The position numbers were made by a program, and so were the translations under genes. Below the pieces are notes generated by a model that did not search any database, was not told the DNA's origin, and saw only the letters and a list, made by a program, of their open reading frames with translations. A DNA stretch of 64,000 nt. It comes from Massilia sp. YIM B02443 (GTDB taxonomy: Bacteria > Pseudomonadota > Gammaproteobacteria > Burkholderiales > Burkholderiaceae_D). The stretch covers positions 1-64,000 of the forward strand of contig NZ_JASNRA010000005.1 in assembly GCF_030411955.1 (NCBI RefSeq). The letters run 5' to 3'. Below are positions 43,206-51,528 of the stretch, in pieces (within the stretch, counting starts at the first letter, position 1; the number at the start of each line of letters is the position of its first letter).

Positions 43206-46200
43206 TGCAAAAGTTCGACCGCTCGGCGGGCAACCAGTCCATCAGCACGCCTGACCACGTGCTGCTCGTGTTTCCGAATGGCGACTGGATCCTGGCCTTC
43301 ATCGTCGGTTTCGACGGTGTTGTTACTGGGAACATTACGCAGTACCTTTTCTCGTCTGGTGCTTTTGCAGCGGCTGGTTCGCTGAATGTCGTGTTCTACG
43401 CTGATGGCGTTTCCGGCACTACGCTGCGCGGTCGCATCGCCGTCTATGCCGACACGCTGTCCAACGCCAACGCGCCGGCGCTCCTGAGCACGACGCAGTT
43501 CTCTGGCGGGCGCCATCTGGTCGTCATTCAACGTAGCGGCGGCGCTCAGTCGCCCCAGGCGACCCTGTACACCTGCCCGACCCTGGCCTCCACGCCGATC
43601 GACGACAGCGCCGTGATCACGGAAGCGACGACGACCAACGCCGCGATTCTGAAAGAGCTGAACGGCAGCGGCTTCATGTTCGGCTCGCGTGTGGACAATA
43701 CGACCGACCGCAAGAGCGATCAATCGGTGTCGAGGATGCTTCGCGCTAATCTGGCGATCACGAAGTTCGAGATCGCCCAGCTCGCGGCCGGCAAGGAAAT
43801 CTTCGACCTCGGCTACACGCCGGTCGTGTACGTGCGCGCAAGTGACGTCGACGACATCGCGGACCGCGGTCCGAATTCGCTCCCGTTCACGCTGGCCGGC
43901 ACCCCCACTACGAGCGCGGAGCCCACGTTTGCCTATAGGGCAGGCGTCAGCGAGCCGCCGGCAGTAACCGACGCGGTTACCGTCAGCAATGCCGAGCCGC
44001 TGCAGGTGGTGCCGTCTACCGGCACTGGCGCGACGGTGACATTCACCGGCGCGCTAAGCGGCACGCAGGCCACCTCGGTCGAGGTGCGCATGATCGCTCC
44101 AGACGGCGCGCTTGGCAGCTGGGTGGCGCTGCAGTCGGCGACTATCGGCGCGACTGCATACAGCGGCGCCCGTGCAGTGCCAGACGGTGGGCCGTACCGC
44201 TTCCAGGCTCGTACGAAGAGTGGCAGCGTGGTGCTGGCGGAAAGCCAGTATTCGACTGCCAAGATCCTCGTCGGCGACGCCTGGATCAACTGCGGATCGT
44301 CGAGCTCGGATTACCTGTTCACAGACAAAAGCGGCACCGGCTTCACGGTGGCGCCCGATACCGCGGTGATGAGCGGCACCGCGCCTGCCTGGTCGGCAAT
44401 GAGCAGCACCGGTGCGGCAACCCGCATGGCGGACGAGCTGGCGGCCGTGGCCGGCAAGCCAATCGCATGGCTCAACTACGGCGTGGCCGGAACCACGCTG
44501 CGCACTTGGCTGGACCCGAACAGCACGCACCGCAAGAATCTGGCGCGAGCCATCGCGGCCGTTAAAGGGAAGATTTTCGGCGCGTACATCACGGTAGGGG
44601 CGAACGACGCCTACCAAGGCTGGATCGCGTCGAGCAAGGCGCACGAAGCCGACATGCAGAAGCTGATCGAAGACCTGCGGACGGAGACCGGTAACCCAGA
44701 CCTCAAAGTCGTGTGGGTCGGCTCGCCGCCTCGGCCTTCGCTCAATCCTGTGCAAGCCGATCGGCTGCGCCAGGCTGAAAGCAGGATCGGCAACTATCCG
44801 GGCGTGGTGCAGGTGCAGGTTCTGCAGTTCGCGCCGGCGTCGGACAATGTGCATCTGGCGCCGAGCCTCGACGGCTATGCCGCTTGCGGCACGATGGCGA
44901 TGCATCAGGCTGGTCGCGCCTTCTACCTCGGGGAAGATCCGAGGATGGTGCGCGGCCCGGCGCTGGCGGCGATGACGTACACCGGCACCAAGGTGCGCTG
45001 CGTGGTTACCACGCGGGACGGGACAAGCTTCAATCCTGCTGCGCCTGGCGGCTTCACCGTCCAGAACAAGCAACCGGACGACAGCTACGTGACCCTGAGC
45101 GGAATTTCCGCGCACCGAGTCAACGCCAGCCTGATCGAGATCGAGTGCGGCGTGACGCTGGTCGAGCCGATCGTGAAGTATCTGTCCGGGTCGGCGCCGA
45201 GCGTGACCAACGCTGTTTACAGCAACGGCGCGCTGCCGCTGCCGATGACGGTGGAAACCGAAATGGTCGTGACGCAGGCCGCCGCCGCGCCAGACACTAC
45301 GGCGCCGGTGATGAACGGTGCAATCAGCATCACCAACATCACCACGAGCGGTGCGACGCTGGCCTTCCAGGCGGCGACGGACGACGTCGGGGTGGCGGGC
45401 TACGAGTACAGCATCAACGCTGGCGCGAGCTACGTGAATGCTGGGCTGTCGCGGTCGTTCGCTGTTTCGAGCCTGACCGCCGGCACGACGTACCAGGTGC
45501 GTGTGCGCGCTTACGACGCCGCCGGCAACCGCTCGGCACCGCTGTCGGACAGCTTCAAAACGCTGGACATCCAGCCGCCGGTGGAAATAGTCATAGACGC
45601 CAGCAAGATCCCGGCCAGCCGCAAGGTCGTGTTCCCTGGCGGCACGCGGGTCATCCCGTTCGGCACGAAGCCGAACGCGATAGTGCCGGACGCCCCCTAC
45701 TACCGCGACGGGAAGTGGTGGGTCGATAAGGTCCCCGAGGACGAGCGCTACTATGTCGCCGATATCAGCATTGATCTTGCTGAGATGGGCACGACGGCCA
45801 GGGAAGTGGAAGCGTTCGTGGCCGGCGTCAAGGTGCTCGAGCAACCGGTCATCCAGGGATCGCGGATACCGGTGAAGCTGGGCGGCTTCGACGAGCTGCG
45901 CGGTGCGCTGAACTTCTGCACGTTCCGGGTGACCCTCGCGAATGGCGAACAGATTGACCGCACGGTCTGGTTCGGCAAGGTCGACCTGCAGTGGGTGCTG
46001 GAGAAAGACCCCGAGGATAAGCGCTTTTACGTGGCTGACGTCGGTAACGACCTGGCGGATAGCATGACCACCGTCACCGACGTAACTGCGTCGCCAGTTG
46101 GGGTCGTGGAGTTGATCAAGCCACAGATGCAGGGAAGCCTGGCGTTGATCAAACTGGGAGGGATGGACACGTCAGCCGATCCCTTGAATTACTGCAGGTT

Positions 46201-46267
46201 GCGCTTTGACTGTGCAAACGGTGAAGTCTTCCACCGGACTATTCACTTCACTCAAGTAGATAACTAA
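43205..46267 (+). CDS. Fibre-like protein with LamG-like, SGNH-hydrolase and Fn3 domains
   Basis: 1020 aa. The N-terminus is a beta-rich LamG/concanavalin-like part (1-210). Around 355-560 is an SGNH/sialate-O-acetylesterase-like domain: ILVGDAWINCGSSSSD (GQSN-like block with Ser), GVAGTTL, VGAND (GxND block) and DNVH (DxxH block), so the triad seems present. Residues about 697-790 are an Fn3 domain (TTYQVRVRAYDAAGNRS). The C-terminus has two copies of an 86-residue unit beginning PEDERYYVADI and PEDKRFYVADV. No signal peptide. Probably a head-attached fibre that cuts ester groups from a surface glycan; its place between portal and capsid is unusual. Confidence 0.75.
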   Translation: MQKFDRSAGNQSISTPDHVLLVFPNGDWILAFIVGFDGVVTGNITQYLFSSGAFAAAGSLNVVFYADGVSGTTLRGRIAVYADTLSNANAPALLSTTQFSGGRHLVVIQRSGGAQSPQATLYTCPTLASTPIDDSAVITEATTTNAAILKELNGSGFMFGSRVDNTTDRKSDQSVSRMLRANLAITKFEIAQLAAGKEIFDLGYTPVVYVRASDVDDIADRGPNSLPFTLAGTPTTSAEPTFAYRAGVSEPPAVTDAVTVSNAEPLQVVPSTGTGATVTFTGALSGTQATSVEVRMIAPDGALGSWVALQSATIGATAYSGARAVPDGGPYRFQARTKSGSVVLAESQYSTAKILVGDAWINCGSSSSDYLFTDKSGTGFTVAPDTAVMSGTAPAWSAMSSTGAATRMADELAAVAGKPIAWLNYGVAGTTLRTWLDPNSTHRKNLARAIAAVKGKIFGAYITVGANDAYQGWIASSKAHEADMQKLIEDLRTETGNPDLKVVWVGSPPRPSLNPVQADRLRQAESRIGNYPGVVQVQVLQFAPASDNVHLAPSLDGYAACGTMAMHQAGRAFYLGEDPRMVRGPALAAMTYTGTKVRCVVTTRDGTSFNPAAPGGFTVQNKQPDDSYVTLSGISAHRVNASLIEIECGVTLVEPIVKYLSGSAPSVTNAVYSNGALPLPMTVETEMVVTQAAAAPDTTAPVMNGAISITNITTSGATLAFQAATDDVGVAGYEYSINAGASYVNAGLSRSFAVSSLTAGTTYQVRVRAYDAAGNRSAPLSDSFKTLDIQPPVEIVIDASKIPASRKVVFPGGTRVIPFGTKPNAIVPDAPYYRDGKWWVDKVPEDERYYVADISIDLAEMGTTAREVEAFVAGVKVLEQPVIQGSRIPVKLGGFDELRGALNFCTFRVTLANGEQIDRTVWFGKVDLQWVLEKDPEDKRFYVADVGNDLADSMTTVTDVTASPVGVVELIKPQMQGSLALIKLGGMDTSADPLNYCRLRFDCANGEVFHRTIHFTQVDN

Positions 46268-46425
46268 TGATCGACGCAACTCAATTGCCGCGCCTGCCAA
46301 AAAAGACAGTGGCTGATGAAAGTGAGCCTGTCACCCCGGTGGCAGTAGACCAGGCTCCGCAAGAGCAGGTAAAGAAGATGGAGCTGAAAGCAGGCCGCTA
46401 CTACGCGGTAACCAAAGAAAAATAG
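46267..46425 (+). CDS. Small phage protein behind the fibre gene (52 aa)
   Basis: MIDATQLPRLPKKTVADESEPVTPVAVDQAPQEQVKKMELKAGRYYAVTKEK. The start overlaps the fibre stop by one base (TAATG). It is Pro/charged and probably unstructured apart from the end MELKAGRYYAV. It may be a partner of the fibre protein; unknown function. Confidence 0.6.
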   Translation: MIDATQLPRLPKKTVADESEPVTPVAVDQAPQEQVKKMELKAGRYYAVTKEK

Positions 46426-46437
46426 GTTGAGCAAAAT

Positions 46438-46466
46438 CTGTCTCAGTTTTCCGAGAATTGAGACAG
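46438..46466 (+). promoter_or_regulatory. Late-region dyad, copy 2
   Basis: CTGTCTCA (46438-46445), centre GTTTTCCGAGAAT, TGAGACAG (46459-46466): perfect 8-base inverted arms, the best copy of the three. It stands 22 bases before the capsid-fusion ATG. Confidence 0.78.
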
Positions 46467-46488
46467 TGCAATACGTAGAGTGGGGTGC

Positions 46489-48552
46489 ATGACGACCCCC
46501 ACCATTCCGCAAACCCGTTCAGCCGGTGACCCGCGCAACATGCCCTCGCTCTCGCGTGAGGCGCAGCTGGTGCCGACCACTTACAACGAAGCCGACAACA
46601 CCGTCGAGGTGGTGTGGACTACCGGCTCGCGCGTCCGCCGTTATGACTGGTGGACCGATAAGCCATACGAAGAAGAGCTGGCTGTCACGCCGGAAGCCGT
46701 CGACATGGCGCGCTTCGAGGCCGGCACCGTCCAGGTCATCGACAGCCACCGAATTCATGGCGGCGTCCAGTCGATCATCGGCATCGCACTCCGTGGCAGC
46801 ATCGCCAACGGCGAAGGCCGCGCGACCTTGCGGCTTTCGACTCGTCCGGAAATGGCGGGCATCGTCGCCGACATCAAGGCAGGCATCATCCGCTCGATCT
46901 CGTTCGGCTACAACGTCATGACCTTCGAGATCACCCGCGCTATCGACCGTACCGACGGCGTGAACATGGACCTCTACCGCGCTGTGCGGTGGCAGCCGTT
47001 CGAAATCAGTTTCGTCACCGTGCCGGCCGATGCCGACGCCAGCACGCGCAGCGCGCCGGCCAACGGCGTGCCGTGCGATTTCATCACCCGGGCGCCCGCC
47101 CAATCCGCTCCATCCAACCAGGAAGACAACATGACCATCGCTACCCAGACGGGCGCCCAGAACCCCGCGCCTGTTGCCACCACTCGCGCAGCTGATCCAG
47201 CTCCTGCACCGGCCGCAGCACCAGCGACGCCGCCCGCTGCTGACGATGCCGCCACGCGCGCTGCGCAGGAAGCGGCAATCCGCGCCGCCGACATCACCGA
47301 GATGTGCGCGCGCCACAATGTCAGCGGCCTGGCAGCTGGCCTGATTCGCAGCGGTAACTCGCTCGACCAGGCGCGCAGCGCCGTGCTGGACGAGCTGGCG
47401 CGCAACGATGCCGCTCAGGGCGGCCATAACAACGTCCGCATCCAAGTGGTCGGCAGCGAGCACGCAGTGCGCATGGCCGGTCTCGAAGAGGCGATCATGC
47501 ACCGCGTCCATGCCGGCACCAAGCTGACCGACAACGGCCGCCAGTATCGCGGCCTGAGCATCATGGAACTCGGCCGCGACTTCCTGGAATCGCATGGCGT
47601 GTCGACCCGCGGCATGGATCGTATGACGCTCGCCACCCGGATCCTGCACTTCCGCTCGGCCGCTCACGGCACCAGCGACTTCGCGACGCTGTTCGCAAAC
47701 GTCGCGAACAAGCGCATGCGCGATGCGTACCAGGAAAACCTCGGCACCTATACCCAGTGGGCACGCCGCGCGCCGAACGCGCCGGACTTCAAGAACATCA
47801 GCATCGTGCAGCTGTCGGGCGCACCAGACCTGCTGAAGACCAATGAAGCTGGTGAATTCCAGTACGGCAAGATGACCGACGCGGGTGTCTCGTATGCCTT
47901 GGTCACCTACGGCCGCATGGTCTCGCTGACCCGTGCAGCCATTATCAACGACGACCTGCGCGCTTTCGAGCGCCTGGTGACCGCGTTTGGCGCCAGTTCC
48001 AGCCGCCTGGAAAACCGTCTGGTGTACAGCCAGCTGACCGGCAATCCGATGATGGGCGATGGCAAGGAGCTGTTCCACGCGGACCACAAGAACATGGCTA
48101 CCGGCACTGCTTCCGCGCTGCAGCTGGGCACCTTGAAAGCCGGCCGCACTGCGATGCGCCTGCAGAAAGGCCTGCAGGGCGAAGAGCTGAACCTGGCGCC
48201 GAACTTCCTGATCGTGCCGGCATCGCTGGAACAGGACGCCTACCAGCTGACCAGCGCGAATTACGTGCCTGCCAAGCAGGGCGATGTGAACGAATTCCGT
48301 GCAGGCGGTCGCACCGCGGTCGAGCCGATCGTCGAGCCAATCCTGGACGGCGCGAGCGACACCAGCTGGTACCTGGCAAGCAACAACAGCCAGGTCGACA
48401 CCGTCGAGTACTGCTACCTGGACGGCGCGGAAGGTCCGGTCATCGAAAGCGAGACCGGCTTCGAAACCGACGGCGTCACCTGGAAATGCCGCCTGGACTT
48501 CGCCGCCAAAGCGGTCGACCACCGCGGCCTGTACCAGGGCGTTGGCAAGTAA
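46489..48552 (+). CDS. Prohead protease-major capsid fusion protein
   Basis: 687 aa. Residues 1-200 are an HK97-type S78 prohead protease (His in VIDSHRIHGGVQSIIG, Ser in IIRSISFGY, and FEISFVTVPADADA near its end). A Pro/Ala-rich linker (about 205-245) leads to a scaffold-like helical region and the capsid domain (KLTDNGRQYRGLSIMELGRDFLE, ENRLVYSQLTGNPMMGDGKELFHADHKN). The fused form means the protease is delivered with each capsid subunit and is later cut off. ATG 46489 follows the dyad at 46438. Confidence 0.92.
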   Translation: MTTPTIPQTRSAGDPRNMPSLSREAQLVPTTYNEADNTVEVVWTTGSRVRRYDWWTDKPYEEELAVTPEAVDMARFEAGTVQVIDSHRIHGGVQSIIGIALRGSIANGEGRATLRLSTRPEMAGIVADIKAGIIRSISFGYNVMTFEITRAIDRTDGVNMDLYRAVRWQPFEISFVTVPADADASTRSAPANGVPCDFITRAPAQSAPSNQEDNMTIATQTGAQNPAPVATTRAADPAPAPAAAPATPPAADDAATRAAQEAAIRAADITEMCARHNVSGLAAGLIRSGNSLDQARSAVLDELARNDAAQGGHNNVRIQVVGSEHAVRMAGLEEAIMHRVHAGTKLTDNGRQYRGLSIMELGRDFLESHGVSTRGMDRMTLATRILHFRSAAHGTSDFATLFANVANKRMRDAYQENLGTYTQWARRAPNAPDFKNISIVQLSGAPDLLKTNEAGEFQYGKMTDAGVSYALVTYGRMVSLTRAAIINDDLRAFERLVTAFGASSSRLENRLVYSQLTGNPMMGDGKELFHADHKNMATGTASALQLGTLKAGRTAMRLQKGLQGEELNLAPNFLIVPASLEQDAYQLTSANYVPAKQGDVNEFRAGGRTAVEPIVEPILDGASDTSWYLASNNSQVDTVEYCYLDGAEGPVIESETGFETDGVTWKCRLDFAAKAVDHRGLYQGVGK

Positions 48553-48592
48553 GCCGCGCGCCCTCACCCCATCCATCACAGGGAACAAGAGC

Positions 48593-48925
48593 ATGAAGAA
48601 CTTCATCCAGCCCGGTCAGACCGTGACCGTCATCGCCCCGGCGAACCTGATCAGCGGCCAGGGCGTACTGGTCGGCGCGCTGTTCGGCGTTGCCACGAAC
48701 GATGCGCTGCAGGGCGCGCCGGTCGAGATCTGCCGTACCGGTGTCTTCGCGCTGTCCGCGGTTGCTGCCGACACCGGCGCGATCGGCGACAAGGCGTACT
48801 GGGACAACACCGCCCGCCGTATCACCAAGACCGCCACCAACAACACGTTGGTCGGCGCGCTGACCGCGGCGAAGAGCGGTACCGACAGCGCGGCTACCGT
48901 GCTGCTCGACGGCGTCATCCGCTAA
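48593..48925 (+). CDS. DUF2190 capsid decoration (cement) protein
   Basis: 110 aa, all-beta: MKNFIQPGQTVTVIAPANLISGQGVLVGALFGVATNDALQGAPVEICRTGVFAL, then GDKAYWDNTARRITKT and AATVLLDGVIR. This is the DUF2190 pattern, found next to capsid genes and considered a capsid cement. GGGAAC is the likely ribosome site. Confidence 0.88.
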   Translation: MKNFIQPGQTVTVIAPANLISGQGVLVGALFGVATNDALQGAPVEICRTGVFALSAVAADTGAIGDKAYWDNTARRITKTATNNTLVGALTAAKSGTDSAATVLLDGVIR

Positions 48926-48934
48926 GCGATCGCC

Positions 48935-49231
48935 GTGCTGCCTTTTGCTAATCTCGAAGCGGTGGTCAACAGCCACGTGCTGAACCACCTGGCCAATGTC
49001 CAGGTGGTGATCGCCGGCGCAGTTGTGCCCGGGATCTTCCGCAAGCCTGCTGCGGAGACGCCACTGGGTATCGGCGCAGCATCTACGAGCCCAACGGTCA
49101 GCGTTGCATCGAACGCAGTGATGGCCGAACCGGTCGGTAAGCGGATCGAGATCGGTACTACGACGTATGTGATCGGTGATGCCGATCCTGATGGTACCGG
49201 CCTGACTGTGCTGACACTGGAGAAGGTGTGA
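48935..49231 (+). CDS. Head-tail joining protein (gpFII-like)
   Basis: 98 aa, GTG start without a strong Shine-Dalgarno. A helical start (MLPFANLEAVVNSHVLNHLANVQVVIAG) and a beta-rich end (KRIEIGTTTYVIGDADPDGTGLTVLTLEKV). Position and length agree with the lambda FII-type connector. Its stop overlaps the next ATG (TGATG). Confidence 0.65.
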   Translation: MLPFANLEAVVNSHVLNHLANVQVVIAGAVVPGIFRKPAAETPLGIGAASTSPTVSVASNAVMAEPVGKRIEIGTTTYVIGDADPDGTGLTVLTLEKV

Positions 49232-49692
49232 TGAAAACCTCGTTTTCGAAAGTGGTCAGCGCGGTCATCGCCGCATTGGCGGCCGAGCCGCCGGTTTGCA
49301 AAGCGATCTACCGTGCGCGCCAGGCGGCGATCCCGGCCCAGGACGAACAAGCGATCGTGGTCCAGTGGGAGCAAGCACTGCCAGCCGCTGGGACGCTGCA
49401 GGGCGCGCCGATCGACTGGTCGACGCGGCTGTCGGTCGAGTGCTATGCACGCAGTACTGACCCGAACGACAACGGCGACCAAGCGGTGGATCCGCTGCTC
49501 GCCAGTGTCTACGAGCGGCTGGCAGAGCAAGCAACGCTTGGCGGCATTGTCTTTGACCTGAATGTCGCCGGCATCCAGGTCGAGACCGCAGTGGACGGCG
49601 GTCGGACCGGCTGGGTTCGAATCGTCTACGACGCCTCCCACCGCACGTACGGCAATAACCTGAACGATCATGAACATGGAAAAGACAACTGA
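49231..49692 (+). CDS. Tail terminator-like protein (gpU-type)
   Basis: 153 aa. MKTSFSKVVSAVIAALAAEPPVCKAIYRARQAAIP, then WSTRLSVECYARS, ADPLLASVYERL-like VDPLLASVYERLAEQ and WVRIVYDASHRTYGNNL. The strand-helix order matches minor tail/tail terminator proteins of the gpU group that cap the tail tube before joining. Family call is from pattern and order. Confidence 0.65.
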   Translation: MKTSFSKVVSAVIAALAAEPPVCKAIYRARQAAIPAQDEQAIVVQWEQALPAAGTLQGAPIDWSTRLSVECYARSTDPNDNGDQAVDPLLASVYERLAEQATLGGIVFDLNVAGIQVETAVDGGRTGWVRIVYDASHRTYGNNLNDHEHGKDN

Positions 49693-49822
49693 CGAGCTGA
49701 CCGAAGCTCGCGACATTCCCCCGCCGCCAGGCGGCGGCTCCTGGATCTTCGACGAAGACATCTGGGACTGGATCGACAACAACCCGAAGCCGGAAGCGGC
49801 TGACAAACAACCCCAGGAGTAA
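49670..49822 (+). CDS. Small Pro/Gly-rich phage tail-region protein (50 aa)
   Basis: MNMEKTTDELTEARDIPPPPGGGSWIFDEDIWDWIDNNPKPEAADKQPQE. The PPPPGGGSW block resembles the short PPxPGGGxW proteins common in tail operons. It overlaps the upstream gene by 23 bases and ends 3 bases before the tail tube gene. ATG 49676 is an alternative start. Confidence 0.6.
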   Translation: MNMEKTTDELTEARDIPPPPGGGSWIFDEDIWDWIDNNPKPEAADKQPQE

Positions 49823-49825
49823 GCG

Positions 49826-50788
49826 ATGCCCCGTCGTATCAAGAACACCATCGTGACCGCCAAGGTCGAAACGACCGTCGGCACCGACGCGGCACCAACT
49901 GGCGCGGCCAATGCCGTACTGGTGTCGGACGCCACGGTCACGCCGCTGGACGCCCAGTCGATCGACCGCGCGCTGATTCGCGGTTCCTTTGGCGGCAGCG
50001 AACAGCTGGTCGGCCCTGCCAGCGTCAAGCTGTCCTACTCGGTCGAGCTCGCCGGCTCGGGCGCGGCCGCCACTCCCCCGGCCTGGGGCGCGCTGCTGCA
50101 GGGCTGCGCCGTGGCCGAAGGCCTGCTGACCACGCCGGCGCGTGTCGAGTACACCCCGATCTCGTCCGGCCTGAAGACCCTCACCCAGTATTACTACGAC
50201 GACGGCCTGGTGCACAAGCTCCTGGCCTCGATGGGCAACTGCACGCTGTCGGCCAAGGTCGGCGAGCGTCCGATGCTGCGCTTCGAATGGACTGGCCTGG
50301 ACGGCGGTATCGTCGCGACGCCGAACCCGACGGGCACGTTCACCGCCTGGAAGAAACCGGTCGCGATGACCAAGGCCAACGTGATCGACATCACCTTCGG
50401 CGCGACGTATGCCGCCGGCGTCCTGACCGACGGCACCATCTACAACAGCACCGGCCTGGAGCTGAACTTCGGCAATACGGTCAACTTCACGCCGATGCTC
50501 AGTACCGAGGTGGTCGACATCGCCGACCGCCAGTCGACGGCGACCATGGAAGTGGAACTGACCGCAGCGCAGGAAGCTGCGCTGATGATGAAGGTCAAGG
50601 CGAACGAAACCCAAAGCCTCGGTTTCACCATTGGCACCGCGTCGGGCAACAAGGTCCTGATCTTCGCACCGGCAGTCCAGCTGACCAACCCGCGGAAGTC
50701 GGAACTCAACGGCAACCGCCTGATCGGCTTCGACCTGCGCCTGGTGCCGGTCAACGGAAACGACGAGTGGCGCATCGTCTGCCTGTAA
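49826..50788 (+). CDS. Major tail tube protein
   Basis: 320 aa. MPRRIKNTIVTAKVETTVGTDAAPTGAANAVLVSD is a typical start of siphovirus tail tube proteins, followed by alternating beta strands (VKLSYSVELAGSG, MLRFEWTGLDGG) and a C-terminal part with MMKVKANETQSLGFTIG that may be an extra surface domain. AGGAGTAAGCG precedes the ATG. It stands directly before the G/GT assembly chaperones, as expected. Confidence 0.8.
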   Translation: MPRRIKNTIVTAKVETTVGTDAAPTGAANAVLVSDATVTPLDAQSIDRALIRGSFGGSEQLVGPASVKLSYSVELAGSGAAATPPAWGALLQGCAVAEGLLTTPARVEYTPISSGLKTLTQYYYDDGLVHKLLASMGNCTLSAKVGERPMLRFEWTGLDGGIVATPNPTGTFTAWKKPVAMTKANVIDITFGATYAAGVLTDGTIYNSTGLELNFGNTVNFTPMLSTEVVDIADRQSTATMEVELTAAQEAALMMKVKANETQSLGFTIGTASGNKVLIFAPAVQLTNPRKSELNGNRLIGFDLRLVPVNGNDEWRIVCL

Positions 50789-50821
50789 TAAAACCCTCCT
50801 ATATCTGAAAGACAATCTGCT

Positions 50822-51154
50822 ATGGCACTCAAGCTCGTCAAACGTAACAAGATCGCTGTCACTGTAAAGGGCACTCTGTCCGATGAGGACGGCAAGCCAG
50901 TTAAATTCGATTTCAAACTGCACTGCAAGCGCCTGACCCAGGATGAAATCGACAGCGCTATGAAGGATCGCAAGAGCGAAGTCAAGGGCTTCATCCGCGA
51001 AGTGGCCCAAGGCTGGGAAGGTGTGCTCGATGAAGTCGGAGCGCCGGTGCCGTTCTCTGCCGAGATCCTGGACGAGCAACTCAACGAAGCGGGCATGCCG
51101 GTGTTGATCATGCAGGCGTACCTTGAACAGGTGTCGGCCACCGCAAAAAACTGA
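50822..51154 (+). CDS. Tail assembly chaperone (gpG-like)
   Basis: 110 aa, charged and helical: MALKLVKRNKIAVTVKGTLSDEDGKPVKFDFKLHCKRLTQDEIDSAMKDRK... ending SATAKN. Located between tail tube and tape measure like lambda gpG. A slippery A AAA AAC overlaps the last two codons before the stop, giving a predicted -1 extension into the next gene. Confidence 0.82.
   Translation: MALKLVKRNKIAVTVKGTLSDEDGKPVKFDFKLHCKRLTQDEIDSAMKDRKSEVKGFIREVAQGWEGVLDEVGAPVPFSAEILDEQLNEAGMPVLIMQAYLEQVSATAKN
51145..51151 (+). promoter_or_regulatory. Programmed -1 frameshift site AAAAAAC
   Basis: In the zero frame the codons are GCA AAA AAC TGA, so the heptamer A AAA AAC fits X XXY YYZ. After a -1 slip reading goes on as CTG ACC GAG GTC GTG into the DUF1799-like frame, giving a G-GT fusion as in lambda. 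Confidence 0.85.
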
Positions 51155-51516
51155 CCGAGGTCGTGCGCCTGCTGGCGCGCGGCCATATCGAGTTTGGCGA
51201 CGACGAGCCCGAAGAAGTTGAAAGCCTCGACGAGGGGCTTGCCGCCTTCGGGCTGCATGTCGCTGGTGGGCTGGTAATTGATCACGACGAATACTGGCTC
51301 TGGCCGGAGAACGAAGAGGCGTTTGGAATGTGGCTTGCGCTCCAGACGCAGTGGAACGCGAGCATGGCCGGCGCGACCGGTCTGAACTACCCGGGAGTCG
51401 AAACTTGCTTGCGGATGCGCGGCTTGAAGAGGAAGCGCCGCCAGCACATGTTTTTACTCATCCAGATGATGGAACGCGCCTGCTTGGAAGAGTGGGCAAA
51501 AAAACGAAAACAGTAA
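51151..51516 (+). CDS. GT-type tail chaperone extension (DUF1799-like), made by -1 frameshift
   Basis: The frame reads LTEVVRLLARGHIEFGDDEPEEVESLDEG, then WLWPENEEAFGMWLALQTQWNASMAGATGLNY and ERACLEEWAKKRKQ; the LWPENxxxxxxFxxLQTQW...GATGLxY block is DUF1799. There is a GTG at 51163 but no ribosome site, so the part is most likely made only as the C-terminus of a 231-aa fusion from 50822. In lambda the ratio of G to G-T matters for tail length assembly. Confidence 0.8.
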   Translation: MTEVVRLLARGHIEFGDDEPEEVESLDEGLAAFGLHVAGGLVIDHDEYWLWPENEEAFGMWLALQTQWNASMAGATGLNYPGVETCLRMRGLKRKRRQHMFLLIQMMERACLEEWAKKRKQ

Positions 51517-51528
51517 GGAACCGAGATC

